From Liquidambar formosana (lineage: Eukaryota; Streptophyta; Magnoliopsida; Saxifragales; Altingiaceae), in contig CM077833.1 of the NCBI GenBank assembly GCA_039720395.1, positions 7,827,036 to 7,891,035 on the forward strand: DNA of 64,000 nucleotides. The letters run 5' to 3'. The notes beneath the pieces are model-generated. The model was not told the origin of the DNA, ran no database searches, and saw only the letters and a list, made by a program, of their open reading frames with translations. A program made the translations under genes and the position numbers. Positions 47,501 to 59,500 of this stretch are shown in pieces. Numbering within the stretch: the stretch's first letter is position 1; every line of letters starts with the position of its first letter.

Positions 47501-50500
47501 TGTCAGGCCATGGTGGCAGGCAGGTTTGGAGGTTAAAGGGTGGAGGTAGTACAGAAGCTCTGTGCACTAGTCGGGAGGTTGAAGATGATGCTCTTAGGGT
47601 TACTAGACCACGTGGCGCTAAAAGAGGTGTTGATGTGCATCCTAGAGTGACGCCACTGGGTAATGATAGTAGAGTCATCGATGTGCCATTAAAATCCTTT
47701 AAGGATATATTAATTCAAGATGCCTCTGGTAATGAAGGGTTGGGAGTCCTGCCTGGTGTTTTATTGGAAAAAGATAGTTCTAGACAGCTAGGGAATGAGG
47801 TGGAAGATCGGGAATTCAAAGAGTCTGATGATTGTAATATGGTTGGGCCTGAGGAAGTCGGTGAGCCCATAACTCCTAATGTTAGTGGTTTAGGAGTGGT
47901 CAATGGGCAATCAAATGCTAAGGGGCCATCGTTATCACAACATTTGTTGGACCATAATAATAAACAATGGGTGGGCCGTATTAAAGGATTAGTGGTTGGG
48001 CCAGAATCCAATGTTGGGCCTGAGGTGAGGGGTGGCCTTTCACGGGCCTGTGGATCTCAAGGATCGAAACTTGATTTGGAGACCAGTGATATGCACATGG
48101 CCCGCCTCTTCAAACCAGGGGTTAGGGCTCCAGTCGATTTGCGCCATTCTTCTGCTAGTGTGGTTAATGAAGGCTATCGGTTGAGGGATAAGAAGCTTCT
48201 GGCTTCTCGATCGCTCCCCAGGTGGTTTCGCGAGAAGGGTTGCCCTATGGTTGTTGTCAGTGGCCACTCTTCTCGCTCGTCACCACAATGTTTTTGCAAG
48301 ATGGGTACTGACGGTTGCGCCAATGGCCCTCCACATCTATGCTCACATTCACATCTTCAATTAGTGCAAGGGGAAGCTTTTTCGTCTTCAGCAGAGAAGA
48401 AAGAGAAGTCGAATGATGTTTCTAAGGCAATTCTAGGGTGACGATGTCAGTCTGGGTCTGATGCTGCTAATGATGCCGTTTGTTTTGGTAATCAGTTGTT
48501 TGCAGCTGATTCTTTAGATGGTTATGGCTCTCATGACGAGGATAGCTTGAACTCAGATTCTTCTGGATCATTTGTTAATCAATCAGAGCATGAACAGGTG
48601 GAGAATCCAGAAGATATTTTGAGAACTTGTGTGGGGTTGGAGGATTTTTTTGCAAACAAAGGAGGGCTCCTCTTCTCTTCCTATGCTAGAGGTACATTCT
48701 CTTGTTAAAACTTCATCTGGCAAAGCTGATAACTTAGAAGGGCATTTTGTGTCTTCCAGTCCAGTTGTTGTGAGAGGTGAGGGGTCTTCTGGATTGGGTT
48801 TATCTATAAATATTCCTGTGAATGATTCTTGTTTCAATGATCATATTCTTGCTGAGAATAATTCTTCTAAGGATATTGGCCAATTCTCTAGGACTTGTGG
48901 TGAGAATCATGCAACCCTAAATGCTGAAGATCATACTGTCACTGTTAATCATAGCACTAAGAAAGAGATAGTTCTCGTAGGGGAGAATGTTGAACCACTG
49001 TCAGTTGAGCAACAGGTTTTCAATTAGAATTGGGCAAGGTGGGGGCTGCTGATTTAGGTAAGGAATTGGTGGTTGGGGAAAGAGTAGAATGGGGTAAGGA
49101 GTCTGATGATGTTGTTTTTTAATCTCAATGAGGATGGCTGGGCTAAATTGAGAAAGTTTTTAGGAAAATTGAATCTTTCTTTGGTAAAGAGAAGGGGTAG
49201 AGTTCCAGGTTCAGTTAAATCTGGGGTGGGGAATAGTGTTGTTAGGAGCTGCAACTCTAAAAAAGGGATGACAGAGTTGAAGAATCTCTGTTCGGATGTT
49301 AACTATGAGGGGTCAAGTATTGCTAAGTCTAGCAGGGGAGCTGTCTCTTTTAAATGAAGATTATCAGTTGGAATATCAAGGGTCTTGGGTCCAAGAAAAA
49401 GAGGTGTGTCATTATGGATTTTCTGAGAAAAGTTGATCCATATATTGTGATTTCTCAGGAAACTAAACTTGGAATGATTAATTTAAGGATGATTAAGAGT
49501 CTTTGGGGTTCTAGATATAAAGGGTGGTCTTTTTTTCCTTCTTCTGGTTGGTCAGGTGGTATTTTGATCATTTGGGATGAGAGAGTTGTGTTTGCTGTGG
49601 AGGTTGTATATGGAAGCTTCTCAATTTCAGTCAAGTTTAGGGGTGTAAATAATGTAGAGTGGTGGCTGTCTGGTATTTATGGTCCTAATAGTCCTAGGAG
49701 CAAAAGTGAGTTTTGGGATGAACTTTTTAGTTTGTTTGGGCTTTGCAGTCCGTTATGGGTCTTGGGGGGTGATTTCAACGTGATCCAATTAATTGGTGAG
49801 AAGTTAAATGGTTCGAGGATTACCAGGAGTATGAGAGATTTTGATTATTTCATTAGAAAGTGCTCGTTGATAGATATTCCTTTGAATAATGCCAGGTTTA
49901 CTCGGTCCAATCTTCAAGAAATCCCGATGTATAACAGGTTGGATCGGTTTTTGTTTTCTTTAGGTTGGGAGGATTTATTTCCTAATGTTAGACAGGTGGC
50001 ACTTCCAAGAGTAACTTCTGACCACTGTCCAATTATGTTGAATAGTGAGTTTTTGTCATGGGGTCCATCTCCCTTTAGGTTTGAAAACATGTGGTTGGAG
50101 CATCATTTGTTTAAGAAATGTTTTGAGTGGTGGAAAAGTTGTGATGTGCATGGGTGGGAAGGCTTTAAATTTATGAGGAGATTGAAAATGATTAAGCAGG
50201 ATGTTAGAGCTTGGAGTAAGAATGTCTTTGGTGATATTAGAGTTATAAAGAGTTCTATTTCTAGTATAATTGAGGAGTTGGATCGATTGGAGGAGGAAGG
50301 TTTGTTTGATGAGAGTAAGAGAATAGAGAAGAAGGATCTGAAAGAGGAGTTTGAGGATATTAATTTTAAGGAGGAAATTGCGTGGGCTCAAAAAGCAAAA
50401 GTGAAATGGTTAAAAGAAGGTGATAACAATACTTGATTTTTCCATAGAGTGGCTAATGGTAATAAAAAGAAAAAGTTAATTGATAAATTGGAAGTGGACG

Positions 50501-53500
50501 GGGGTTTGGTTATTGATTGTGAAGAGGGAATTGTGAGTGAGATTTATAACTTTTTCTCCTCTCTTTATTGTTCTGATGGGAAGGGAGGCAGTGTCAGAAG
50601 GTTTGAATTGGTCCCCCATTTGTGTTGATAGTGCTATGAGATTGGAGAGACCTTTTGAATTACAGGATTGCTGTAGAGATAAGGCTCCAGGTCCTGATAG
50701 GTTCACTATGGCTGTCTTTCAGGATTGTTGGGAGGTGATTAAAGATGATTTATTGAAGGTATTTGTTGAATTTTTTGAGAATGGGATTGTTAATAAAAAC
50801 ATTAATGCTACATTTATTTGTTTGATTCTGTGAAGGTCAAAGATTTTAAGCCAATTAGTTTGGTTTCATCATTGTATAAGATCTTTGGCTAAAGTTTTTT
50901 CTATTAGGTTGAGGGGAGTTTTAGGTGAGACCATCTCGATTGGTCAGTGTGCTTTTGTGGAAGGTCGTCAAATTTTAGATTTGGCTTTGATAGCTAATGA
51001 AGCTGTGGAGAGTTATAGGGTGGGAAATAAGGAGGGATTATTGTTTAAAGTTGATTTTGAAAAAGCATATGACCATATACAGTAGGACTTTTGGGACTTT
51101 GTTTTAGAAAGAAAAGGTTTTGGAGAAGGATGGAGGAAATGGATTTATGGTTGCCTATCCACCACCAATTTTTCTATTTTAGTTAATGGTAAATCAGGAA
51201 ATTATTTTTTGGCTTCAAGAGGGTTGAGACAAGGAGACCCTTTATCTCCATTTTTGTTTACTATTGTTGTAGATGTTTTGGGAGACTTGTGGATAGAGCT
51301 AGGGAGTCTAGGCTGTTTGAAGGCTTTGTGATTGGGAAGGATAAGGTTCCTGTTTCTCATTTGCAATTTGTGGATGATACTTTGTTTTTTTCCTCGGGGG
51401 TTGAGCATATGTTTTCATATGTTCAGGATATTCTCAAAGTTTTTGAGATGGTATCAGGTCTCAAAGTCAATATGGGTAAGTGTTCTATTGTGGGTATTAA
51501 TTGTGAGGGTGAGAAGGTTCAAAGATTAGCTAATCAATTGGGTTGTTCTGTAGGAGTGTGGCCTTTCATTTATTTAGGTCTCCCTTTAGGAGGGAATCCT
51601 TACTCTGAATCTTTCTAGAGTCCAATCATTGATAGAGTTAGGAAAAGGTTGGATGGTTAGAAGAGAGTTCTTATTTCAAAAGGTGGGGGATTGGAGTTAC
51701 TTCAATCAGTTTTGTCGAGCATTCCTACTTACTATTTATCCCTTTTTAGGATTCCAGTGGCAGTTCCTAGGTTGCTAGAAAAATTGATGAGAGACTTTTT
51801 ATGGGAAGGAAGTGGGGAAGGTAAGAAGGATCACTTGGTTAAGTGGGAGGTTGTGTCTAGGCCAAAGTCTCAAGGGGAGCTAGCTTTGGGAAATCTTATA
51901 GAGAGAAATGTTGCTCTAACTGGCAAATGGTTATGGATGTTCCCTCTTGAGAGGGGCCCTTTGTGGCATGCTATTATTAGGAGTAAGTATGTTCTACAGG
52001 TTAATGGTTGGGATGCTCAATCTTGTCCTGGGGAATCTGCCAGATGTCCTTGGAAATTTATTTCTCAAGGTTTGGATCGGTTTCTAGAGTTTACTTCTTT
52101 GTCTGCCATAAATGGGGATTCGGTGTGGTTTTGGGAAGATCATTGGAGAGGTGTTGCTCCTTTTTGTTCTTTGTTTCCTCGCCTGTACAGGTTATCTTTG
52201 GCTCATAATGTTTCTATTTCTTCTTTATGTTCATTTGAGTCTCATTTTCCTGGTTAGGATTTCAATTTTTTTCGAAATCTCAATGAGCGAGAGAGTTCTA
52301 AGTTGGCTTCTCTGTTTTTGTTGTTGGATGGCTTTTCCTTGAGGTTGCATATCCCTGATAGGAGAATTTGGTCAGCCCATTCTTCTGGAGTTTTTTCTTG
52401 TAAGTCTCATCTCGCCAATAATCATATCTCCATCGTCTTCACTGACTTCAGGAATGTCTTCTCTCTCTCTTCTCCTTCCTTGTTCTCCTCTTCTCTGTCT
52501 GTCTCTGTCTGTCAATCTTCTCCTTTTTTTCGTAGTTTGGAGGGTCTTCTCTGTTTTCCTGTTCTCTTTATGTTTTCTGATTTTCTTTGTTTGCAGTTTG
52601 AAGTGCCCATTTTCTCCTCTATTCTTGTTGTCGTAGTTCTTCGTCTCCTTTGTTTATAAGCAACATTTTGGTTTTTAGTATTTAGTAGAGATAAGGTCCT
52701 GTTGGGCGTACATTTCCTGCGTAGGGTGCAAAAAAACGCATCTTTTGGGTCCAAGGCATGCGTCTCATGCCTAGAGCATACGCCCCACAGGTGCACTGCC
52801 TAATTTTTTACGCCTCAAGGTGTTTTACCCCCAAAAACTCCTTAAGACGCGCCCTGAGCACATACGGGACGCTTTTTTTAAAACATTGATAGTAACCCTA
52901 TTAGGGTAATAGTGTTTGGTTATTGGGTATACCTATTCCAACTATATCTAATCCCAATAATGTATTATAAAATTAACCTAATAAATATTAAATTTAAACC
53001 CGAAGTTTTAGGGCCTTTTTGGGAACTTCAAAAACTGAATCAAATTAGGTCCAGTCCATAACTGTTATCTGGTTTTTAAATAAACCAACTCCCAGTTGAT
53101 TTGAAAAAAACTATGTTTATGCCTTATTTTCATAACAAAACTAAACTATTTAGCAGGAAAAAGACTCTTACCAAACAGTATGAAATCAAAACTAGACAGA
53201 CTTATACTCAGCTGGCCAAGTTTTTAGGTTTGCCAAACAGCCCCTTGGACTAAAAAATTAATAGTCTATGGAAATGCAGGGCACATTATAACACCCAACC
53301 CAAAAGGTTCTAGAAAAATCATCAATAAAAGTAACAAACTAATAACATCCAGATAAAGATGCAATCAGAGAAAAAGGTCAATATGCATAGTAGCAAAAGG
53401 TTTTAAACCTTTATTATTATTAGAAGGTAAAAATACACGATGGTGTTTAGTAAGTTCACACATGTCACAATTACAACTTAAAAGAGATTAATTACAAAAA

Positions 53501-56500
53501 ACAATGAAAAAAAAAAGTATTCTAAGCTTGTAATAAAAGGAAGGGTGGATGACCTGATCATCTATGCCATAGCCAGTTCTTCTCATAGAATCATGAGCAC
53601 ATTCTTATCCTTCTCATCAAATGCAAAATCAACAAGCCTACCACCATCATGAATTCACAACTCTTCTAAAACCCTTTATTATCCCACTAAGAAGATGTAA
53701 CCATTGCTGGTTTCTCCTATGCAGTTGTGTGCATCATCACACACCATTTCCTCTCCTCACTTTAAATATAGGCATACATAGCAATAGGGAAGAAAAAGAG
53801 TTTTTTTTTTGTTGGGGTTTTTTTTTGGGGGGGGGGGGGGGGGGGGATTCATTTCCTGAAATCTGAATATGGACTAATCATACTCAGTGGCTGTTTGGCA
53901 AACCTAAAAACCTGGCTAGGCTACGGATAACTCTAGCCAGTTTTGATTTCACACTGTTTGGTAAATATCTTTTCCTGCTACTCAGTTCAACTTTGTTCTG
54001 AAAACAAGGCATAAACACAGTTTTTTTCAAACCATGACTTGGTTTATTTAAAAACCATATAAGAGTTATGGACCAGACCATCCAGTTTTTAAAGTTCCCA
54101 AAACATGCCCTCAGAGTTGAGACTAGCCAAAAAATCCATGATACGTTTCTGCTCAACAAGAGAACAAAACTTCAAGGCATCTTCAAGACAAGTTGCTTGG
54201 AAATTTTAATAGTGATCCAACTCTAGCAAGAGGCCTTGAAGAGTATGAACATATGTAGCAAGAGACATGTCACACTACCACATTCCAAATCTCCTTTGCG
54301 GTCCCTAGAAATAAGTAACCATTGCTCTCCGGTTTCATCGAATGCAAAAGCCGAGACATAATTTTGGAATTTTCAGCCTCCCCACTTCTCAAATAGGGGA
54401 TCATCCCATGCCAACTTCATAATTTTACAATTAAGATACTCCATCTTTCTTCTACTTCCGATACAAGCATCATAAACTGTGACCAAGCCAAATAATTTCT
54501 CCCATCTAACTTCGAAGTTGTGATTTGGAGGATAGGTTTTCATTCTGACTAACCCATAAACTCTTTAGGTTGGTTTTGGGAGACCCCACTCACTTCAGAC
54601 ATTGTGATGGCCTTAGTCACTGACTAACAATTCCAAACACACCAAAATAGGGCAAAAAACCAAATAGAGCAGCAATTAAATAAAATAAAAATAAAGATAA
54701 ATATATAAACAGGGCTATAAAATGCCAAGAAAAGATATTATGAACATTAAATTACCATATTAGCCAAGATCAAAGAGCTAGAACAAGAACATTAGGCTAG
54801 CTAAAACTCTTGCAGTCAAGAAAAAACATCACAACTCCTCTAAACGTGCCCCAACAGCCCATAGCATGAATCAGAATTTCAAATCTAACCCATCTGGTCT
54901 AAATAGATGCAAAATTTGCATTAAAAAATACTCCAATCATAGATTTGCACAAATCACCCCCATTTTTCATAGAATTAAACAAAAATAGGAAAGATGCATA
55001 GAATGACAGCAGATCGAGGCGAAACGTTACAGAGATGCCCTCCTCATTGGGCCAACCATGGTAAAGGAGGAAAAAGGAGGAGATAGAGAGTTACGGCTGA
55101 TTAGAAGATGGGAGATTAGGGTTCTCTCCCTTGTAGTTTACTATTTATACCACTTTTAGGTAAATTACATAGATACCCTTCAGCACAATAATAAAGACAT
55201 AACATTCAACATAAGGCGGTACCTAGGATGGGTATTGACATCACTTAATCGATAAGGTGAAGCTTCAAAAGAAATGAGAAAAATCTGTTCTGTGCAGAAG
55301 CTCCATGCTTCAAAATTTACACTGGATAAATACACACATCCCTTAAAATTTTCTTTAAAACTAAAATCAGAATATCTATGTTTGTTAACCACAATTTTAA
55401 TGGTCATGAATGATTCAAGTTTTCCAATTTGTTCATTCCAATTTGTTTTAAATAACAATATCTGTATCTTCTACAATATCTGATCACAACCATTTGGGGC
55501 TGGCAGCATGAAGTTCTGCAAAATCAGTCTATTAAAAGTCTTATTTACAGCCAGGAATGGGAACACTCCTTCCACAGCAAAATCCTTCACCATTTTACTT
55601 TAGGAAACTCTACTTCAACTCAACAAGCCTTAATCCCAAGTACTTAGGATTAGCTGCATGATATTTTTCACCTGTCAGCTCCAACTAGAGCCATTTTTTG
55701 TATTTTTTTTGTTTTAAATATCATAATAAAACTAACTGCAATGTTGGAAATGAAGAAAGGAAAGGAAACCATAATAGCAAAATTTCACAAAACAAGTAAC
55801 ATCCTTACCTCCCCAGTTCCAAAGTTGTCCCTCAGCAGTAAGAACCATTGTGAAAAAGCCTCCACAAGAAACAGCAGCTACAGGCATGGGTAATGCTTTT
55901 ACATGGGAGGGAATACTAAGTCCACCTCCCTCATTTGGGCCACGACCAGGACCAAGGCCCAATCTACCATCCCCTTCATCTCGACCCCAGGTATAGAGTT
56001 CACCTACATCAAATGATTAAATCAAGAAAAAACTAACAATTCAAAGAAGCAAAATTAACACCCACTGAATATTTTAATTAAAAGAACTCAAGATAAATGT
56101 CCATCTAAAATATGTAACATTGCAACTATGGCATGTCATCTACAAACTATAGTATAGTCACAGGGTCTGCAGTTTGAAAATCAACACGGCCCATCTTTTT
56201 CTCTTTTTTTTCTTTTTTGAGATGTGAAACAAAAATATATTATAAAACCAAAAAAAAAAAGTTACATCAAGAAGGAAGAGATTCCCTTCAAAAAAAAAGA
56301 AAGAAACAACCTATCTAGCCCAATAGAAGGTCACTATACTCTCAATATAGCGGCAAAAAAAAAAAAAAAAAAAACAACCTATAGCAAAAGCTATACAAGC
56401 TAGATCAGTACAAAGCAGCAAAAAGAGCAACCTCAACGAGGAAGAAAATAACCTCTAACGGATTGAAGTGCAGATGCTCCCTTCTTAGCCAAATCATCTG

Positions 56501-59500
56501 TCAGCACCTTAGCACTCCTAACCACCCACTGTGCTGTAATCTCTAGATCCCCTGCCAAACCAAGGATTTCTCCTATGAGATGCGCAAATCTCCATGCACT
56601 CACATAATTAGATCTCAAGAAACATATGACATTGGAGGAGTTATAACTCTACCAAAAACTAAGAGAACCCTAAAGTAGACGCTTCTCTTGAGCTATGTTG
56701 GAGAGCAAACAATTCCTCCTTCAAAGCGATTCCCACTGAGAAAAAGGAAAAACCACCTACCCTCAGCTATCTCTGAAAAACCCTCCAATCCCCAACACCC
56801 CAGATTCCCCAGCAAGCACCCATCAAAATTGAATTTGATGGACCCACTAGGAAGTGGAGCCCAGTTCGAAGAAGCCCATAGAATATTTCTCTACAAGGAA
56901 CAAACAGAAATCCAATCTCTAGATATAACTCCAAGAGTAATACCCTCAAAAGCTGAATTAACCTACACCTAAAGGGACGTGAGGAATACAAACCCAATAG
57001 AAGATCATTATACTCTCAATATACGCAAAAACTATACCAAAAGCTACACAAGCTAGATTGGTATGAAGCATTAAAAAGAGCAACCCCATGTAGGAAGAAA
57101 ATGCCCTCTAACAGACTGAAGTGTAGAGGCTCCCTTCTTAGCCAAATCCTCTGTCATCCCATTAGTGCTCCTATCCTCCCACTTTGCTTGAATCTCTAGA
57201 TCCGCTACCAAGACAAGGATTTCTCTTATAAAGCAATTCCATCGCTTGTCAGTTGAGAAAAAGCAAAAACCACCTTCCCTATACTATCTGTAAAAACCCT
57301 TCAATCCTTAATTGCCCTAGAATCTCGAGCGAGCACCCATTAAAATCGAATTTGATGAACCCACTAAGAGGTGGATACCAGTCCAAAGAAGCACTTAGAA
57401 CCTTTCACTATGAAGTGTTGGAAAGTGCCACATCCCACATTGCCTAAATATGGACTTTAATATAGCTTCATATACTTGTTTAGGCCCTCCACCTAACAAC
57501 TTAGCCTTTTAGGTTGGAAACTTAACATGGTATTAGAGCATGTCCTTCTTGGGCTGTTTCGTTTGTGAGTCCATCTTTGTTGTCCACGTGATAGGCCCAT
57601 TTGTCTTGTTAGGCCTGCACATAAGGAGGAGTGTTGGAAAATATCACATCCCACATATTTTAAATATAAAATTCACCATTGATTCATATACTTGTCTAGG
57701 CCCTCCACCTAACAACTTAGGCTTTTAAGTTGGAAACTTAACATGGTATCATGGCTTGTGTTCCTGAGCACATTTCGTGCGTTAGCCCATCTTTGTTGTC
57801 CACTTGGCAAGCCTATTCTTGTCTTGTTAGGCTTGCACGTAAGATGGGGGTGTTGGAAAGTGCCACATTCCACATCATCTAAATATAGACTTTGATATAG
57901 GCATATAGCTTCATATACTTATTTGGGCCCTCCTCCTAACAAGTTAGGCTTTTAAGTTGAAAATTAACACGAGGAACAAACAAAAATCCAAGCTCTAGAT
58001 ATAACTCCAAGAGGAATGCTCTCAAAAGCAGAATTAACCTACACCCAAAGGGACGTGAGGAACACAAATCTATCTCGAATAGCCTCTCTCAAGACAAATT
58101 CATCCTAAAATATATGAGCATTCCTCTCCAACCAAATCATCCACAAGTTGGCCGGCACCAATCAAGACCAAAGAACCTTTCCCCTTTCCAACCTACCAAG
58201 ACCCCCCCCCCCCAAAAAAAAAAAGTAATCTCCAACATAGATATATATAACCTTGAGGGGTGGACCGAGTGGTCCTACAACCTCTTGCCAAGCAAGAGGT
58301 CTTGGGTTCAACTCTCACACTCCCCCTCAAGGCCACCCCCATTGACTTTGTCCTGCAATTGCCCATTGTATGTGAGATGGGGGGAGTACATGTGCCCAAG
58401 GGGATTAGTCGGGTGCAAACCTCCTAATATCAAAAAAAAAAAAAAAAACATAGATGTGATACCACAAGGAGATATTCATTTTGGATTGATAAAGTTGACA
58501 GCATTTTTATTGAAACCATAAGTCTTTCAGATAGTTCCTCACTAAGTTAGTTAGCCTATATTGTTATGAAATCAATGATTTTAGGAGGAACCAAAATTAG
58601 ATCGTTGCGCAAATTGGCACGTGAAACTTTTGTGTTTTTGGTTTTTGTTATGTAAATATAACTAAAGGGTAGCTGTGATAAAGTTGGTATGAAATGTTTT
58701 TTAACTAATATAAAGACTACCATGAATGTAGATGTGTATAAATACTATACGTGTATGTGATGTCATGAAATTCTAGGCAGAAATAATACGTGCTAAACGA
58801 AGGGATTTGACACCAACACACCTAAACTTGCAAAAGATCCACTAAGCAATTTGAGGGCAACTTCTCTCCAACCTGAGGAGGATGATGCAACACGTATAGC
58901 TAAGGAATATCTAGCGACCATTGGCGGAAGTCAAAATGACCCCTCAGACTCCAACATCCTTAACCTTATGGTGGTCATCGGAATTGAGCCAAAACAGCCA
59001 AATTCAGAAAGCTTATTTCAAACACTACAGAATGGTATAATTGATACGCCGTTAATGGAAACTTTTGACCCCCCCAAGAGAGGCCATTAAATGTTTTATA
59101 GTCCATTTTTACGAATATTTTTATATTTTTGGAAAAATCTATTTTTGTATAATTTAGATGTTTTTTGGAGTCCAAATTAGTTTAAAAAGTCACCAATTAG
59201 TTCTTTTAGGGTTATTAAAGTAGTTTTCAGGCCAAAGTGGAATTTTTCATTTTTTTATAACTTTTTATAATTCCTGATATTTTCATCGAGAAAAATAAAC
59301 AGCTTTAAAGAAAATCTGTGTTAATCTGTTATCTGGAATTATTTCTTAAATGTTTGCTGCATCAAACATACACATTCATTGGATAGATACAATAATAAAC
59401 AACAAACAATCATCTAACCTGACTCAGTGATAACGGCAGTATGTGTTCCACTAGTTGCAATATGATGTATTTTCCCATTCCAAGAGCCTTCTACCAATCT

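Larger units (their letters stand above)
46245..52408 (+). mobile_element. L1-type LINE, nearly full length, 3' truncated
   Basis: 5' CT-rich leader (46260-46390), ORF1 (46521-48441, broken), ORF2 (49354 to about 52405, broken). Homology to the related copy at 42491-43809 stops at 52408 within the SGVFSCKS segment, so the zinc-binding region, 3' UTR and tail are missing; a different CT-rich sequence follows. Confidence 0.88.
40455..55211 (-). mobile_element. Ty1-copia element with nested insertions, in RCC1 intron
   Basis: Minus strand: 5' LTR (from 55211, TGTTGAATG), gag start at 54602, Gag-pre-integrase CDMCELTKHHRV near 53460-53425, integrase start FIDDFSR near 53330, then foreign DNA (44227 to about 53290), integrase core continuing at 44226 (VYPLKHKSDVFSFF), LINE insertion (42491-43809), RT with YVDDIIIIGDD near 41545-41515, polypurine tract 40624-40611, and 3' LTR from 40610 (TGTTGGATGC). 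Many stops and frame changes; inactive. LTR copies match from their starts through the TATA region (GGTATAAATA), diverging near 40455. Confidence 0.8.

Noticed and set aside
53826..53846. G run as a possible G-quadruplex regulatory site
   Set aside because: It is a simple homopolymer next to T runs in a dead copia element and may be partly an assembly artefact.
58114..58521. 135-codon ORF
   Set aside because: It runs through a poly-C/poly-A tract and a SINE, so it is chance reading of repeats.
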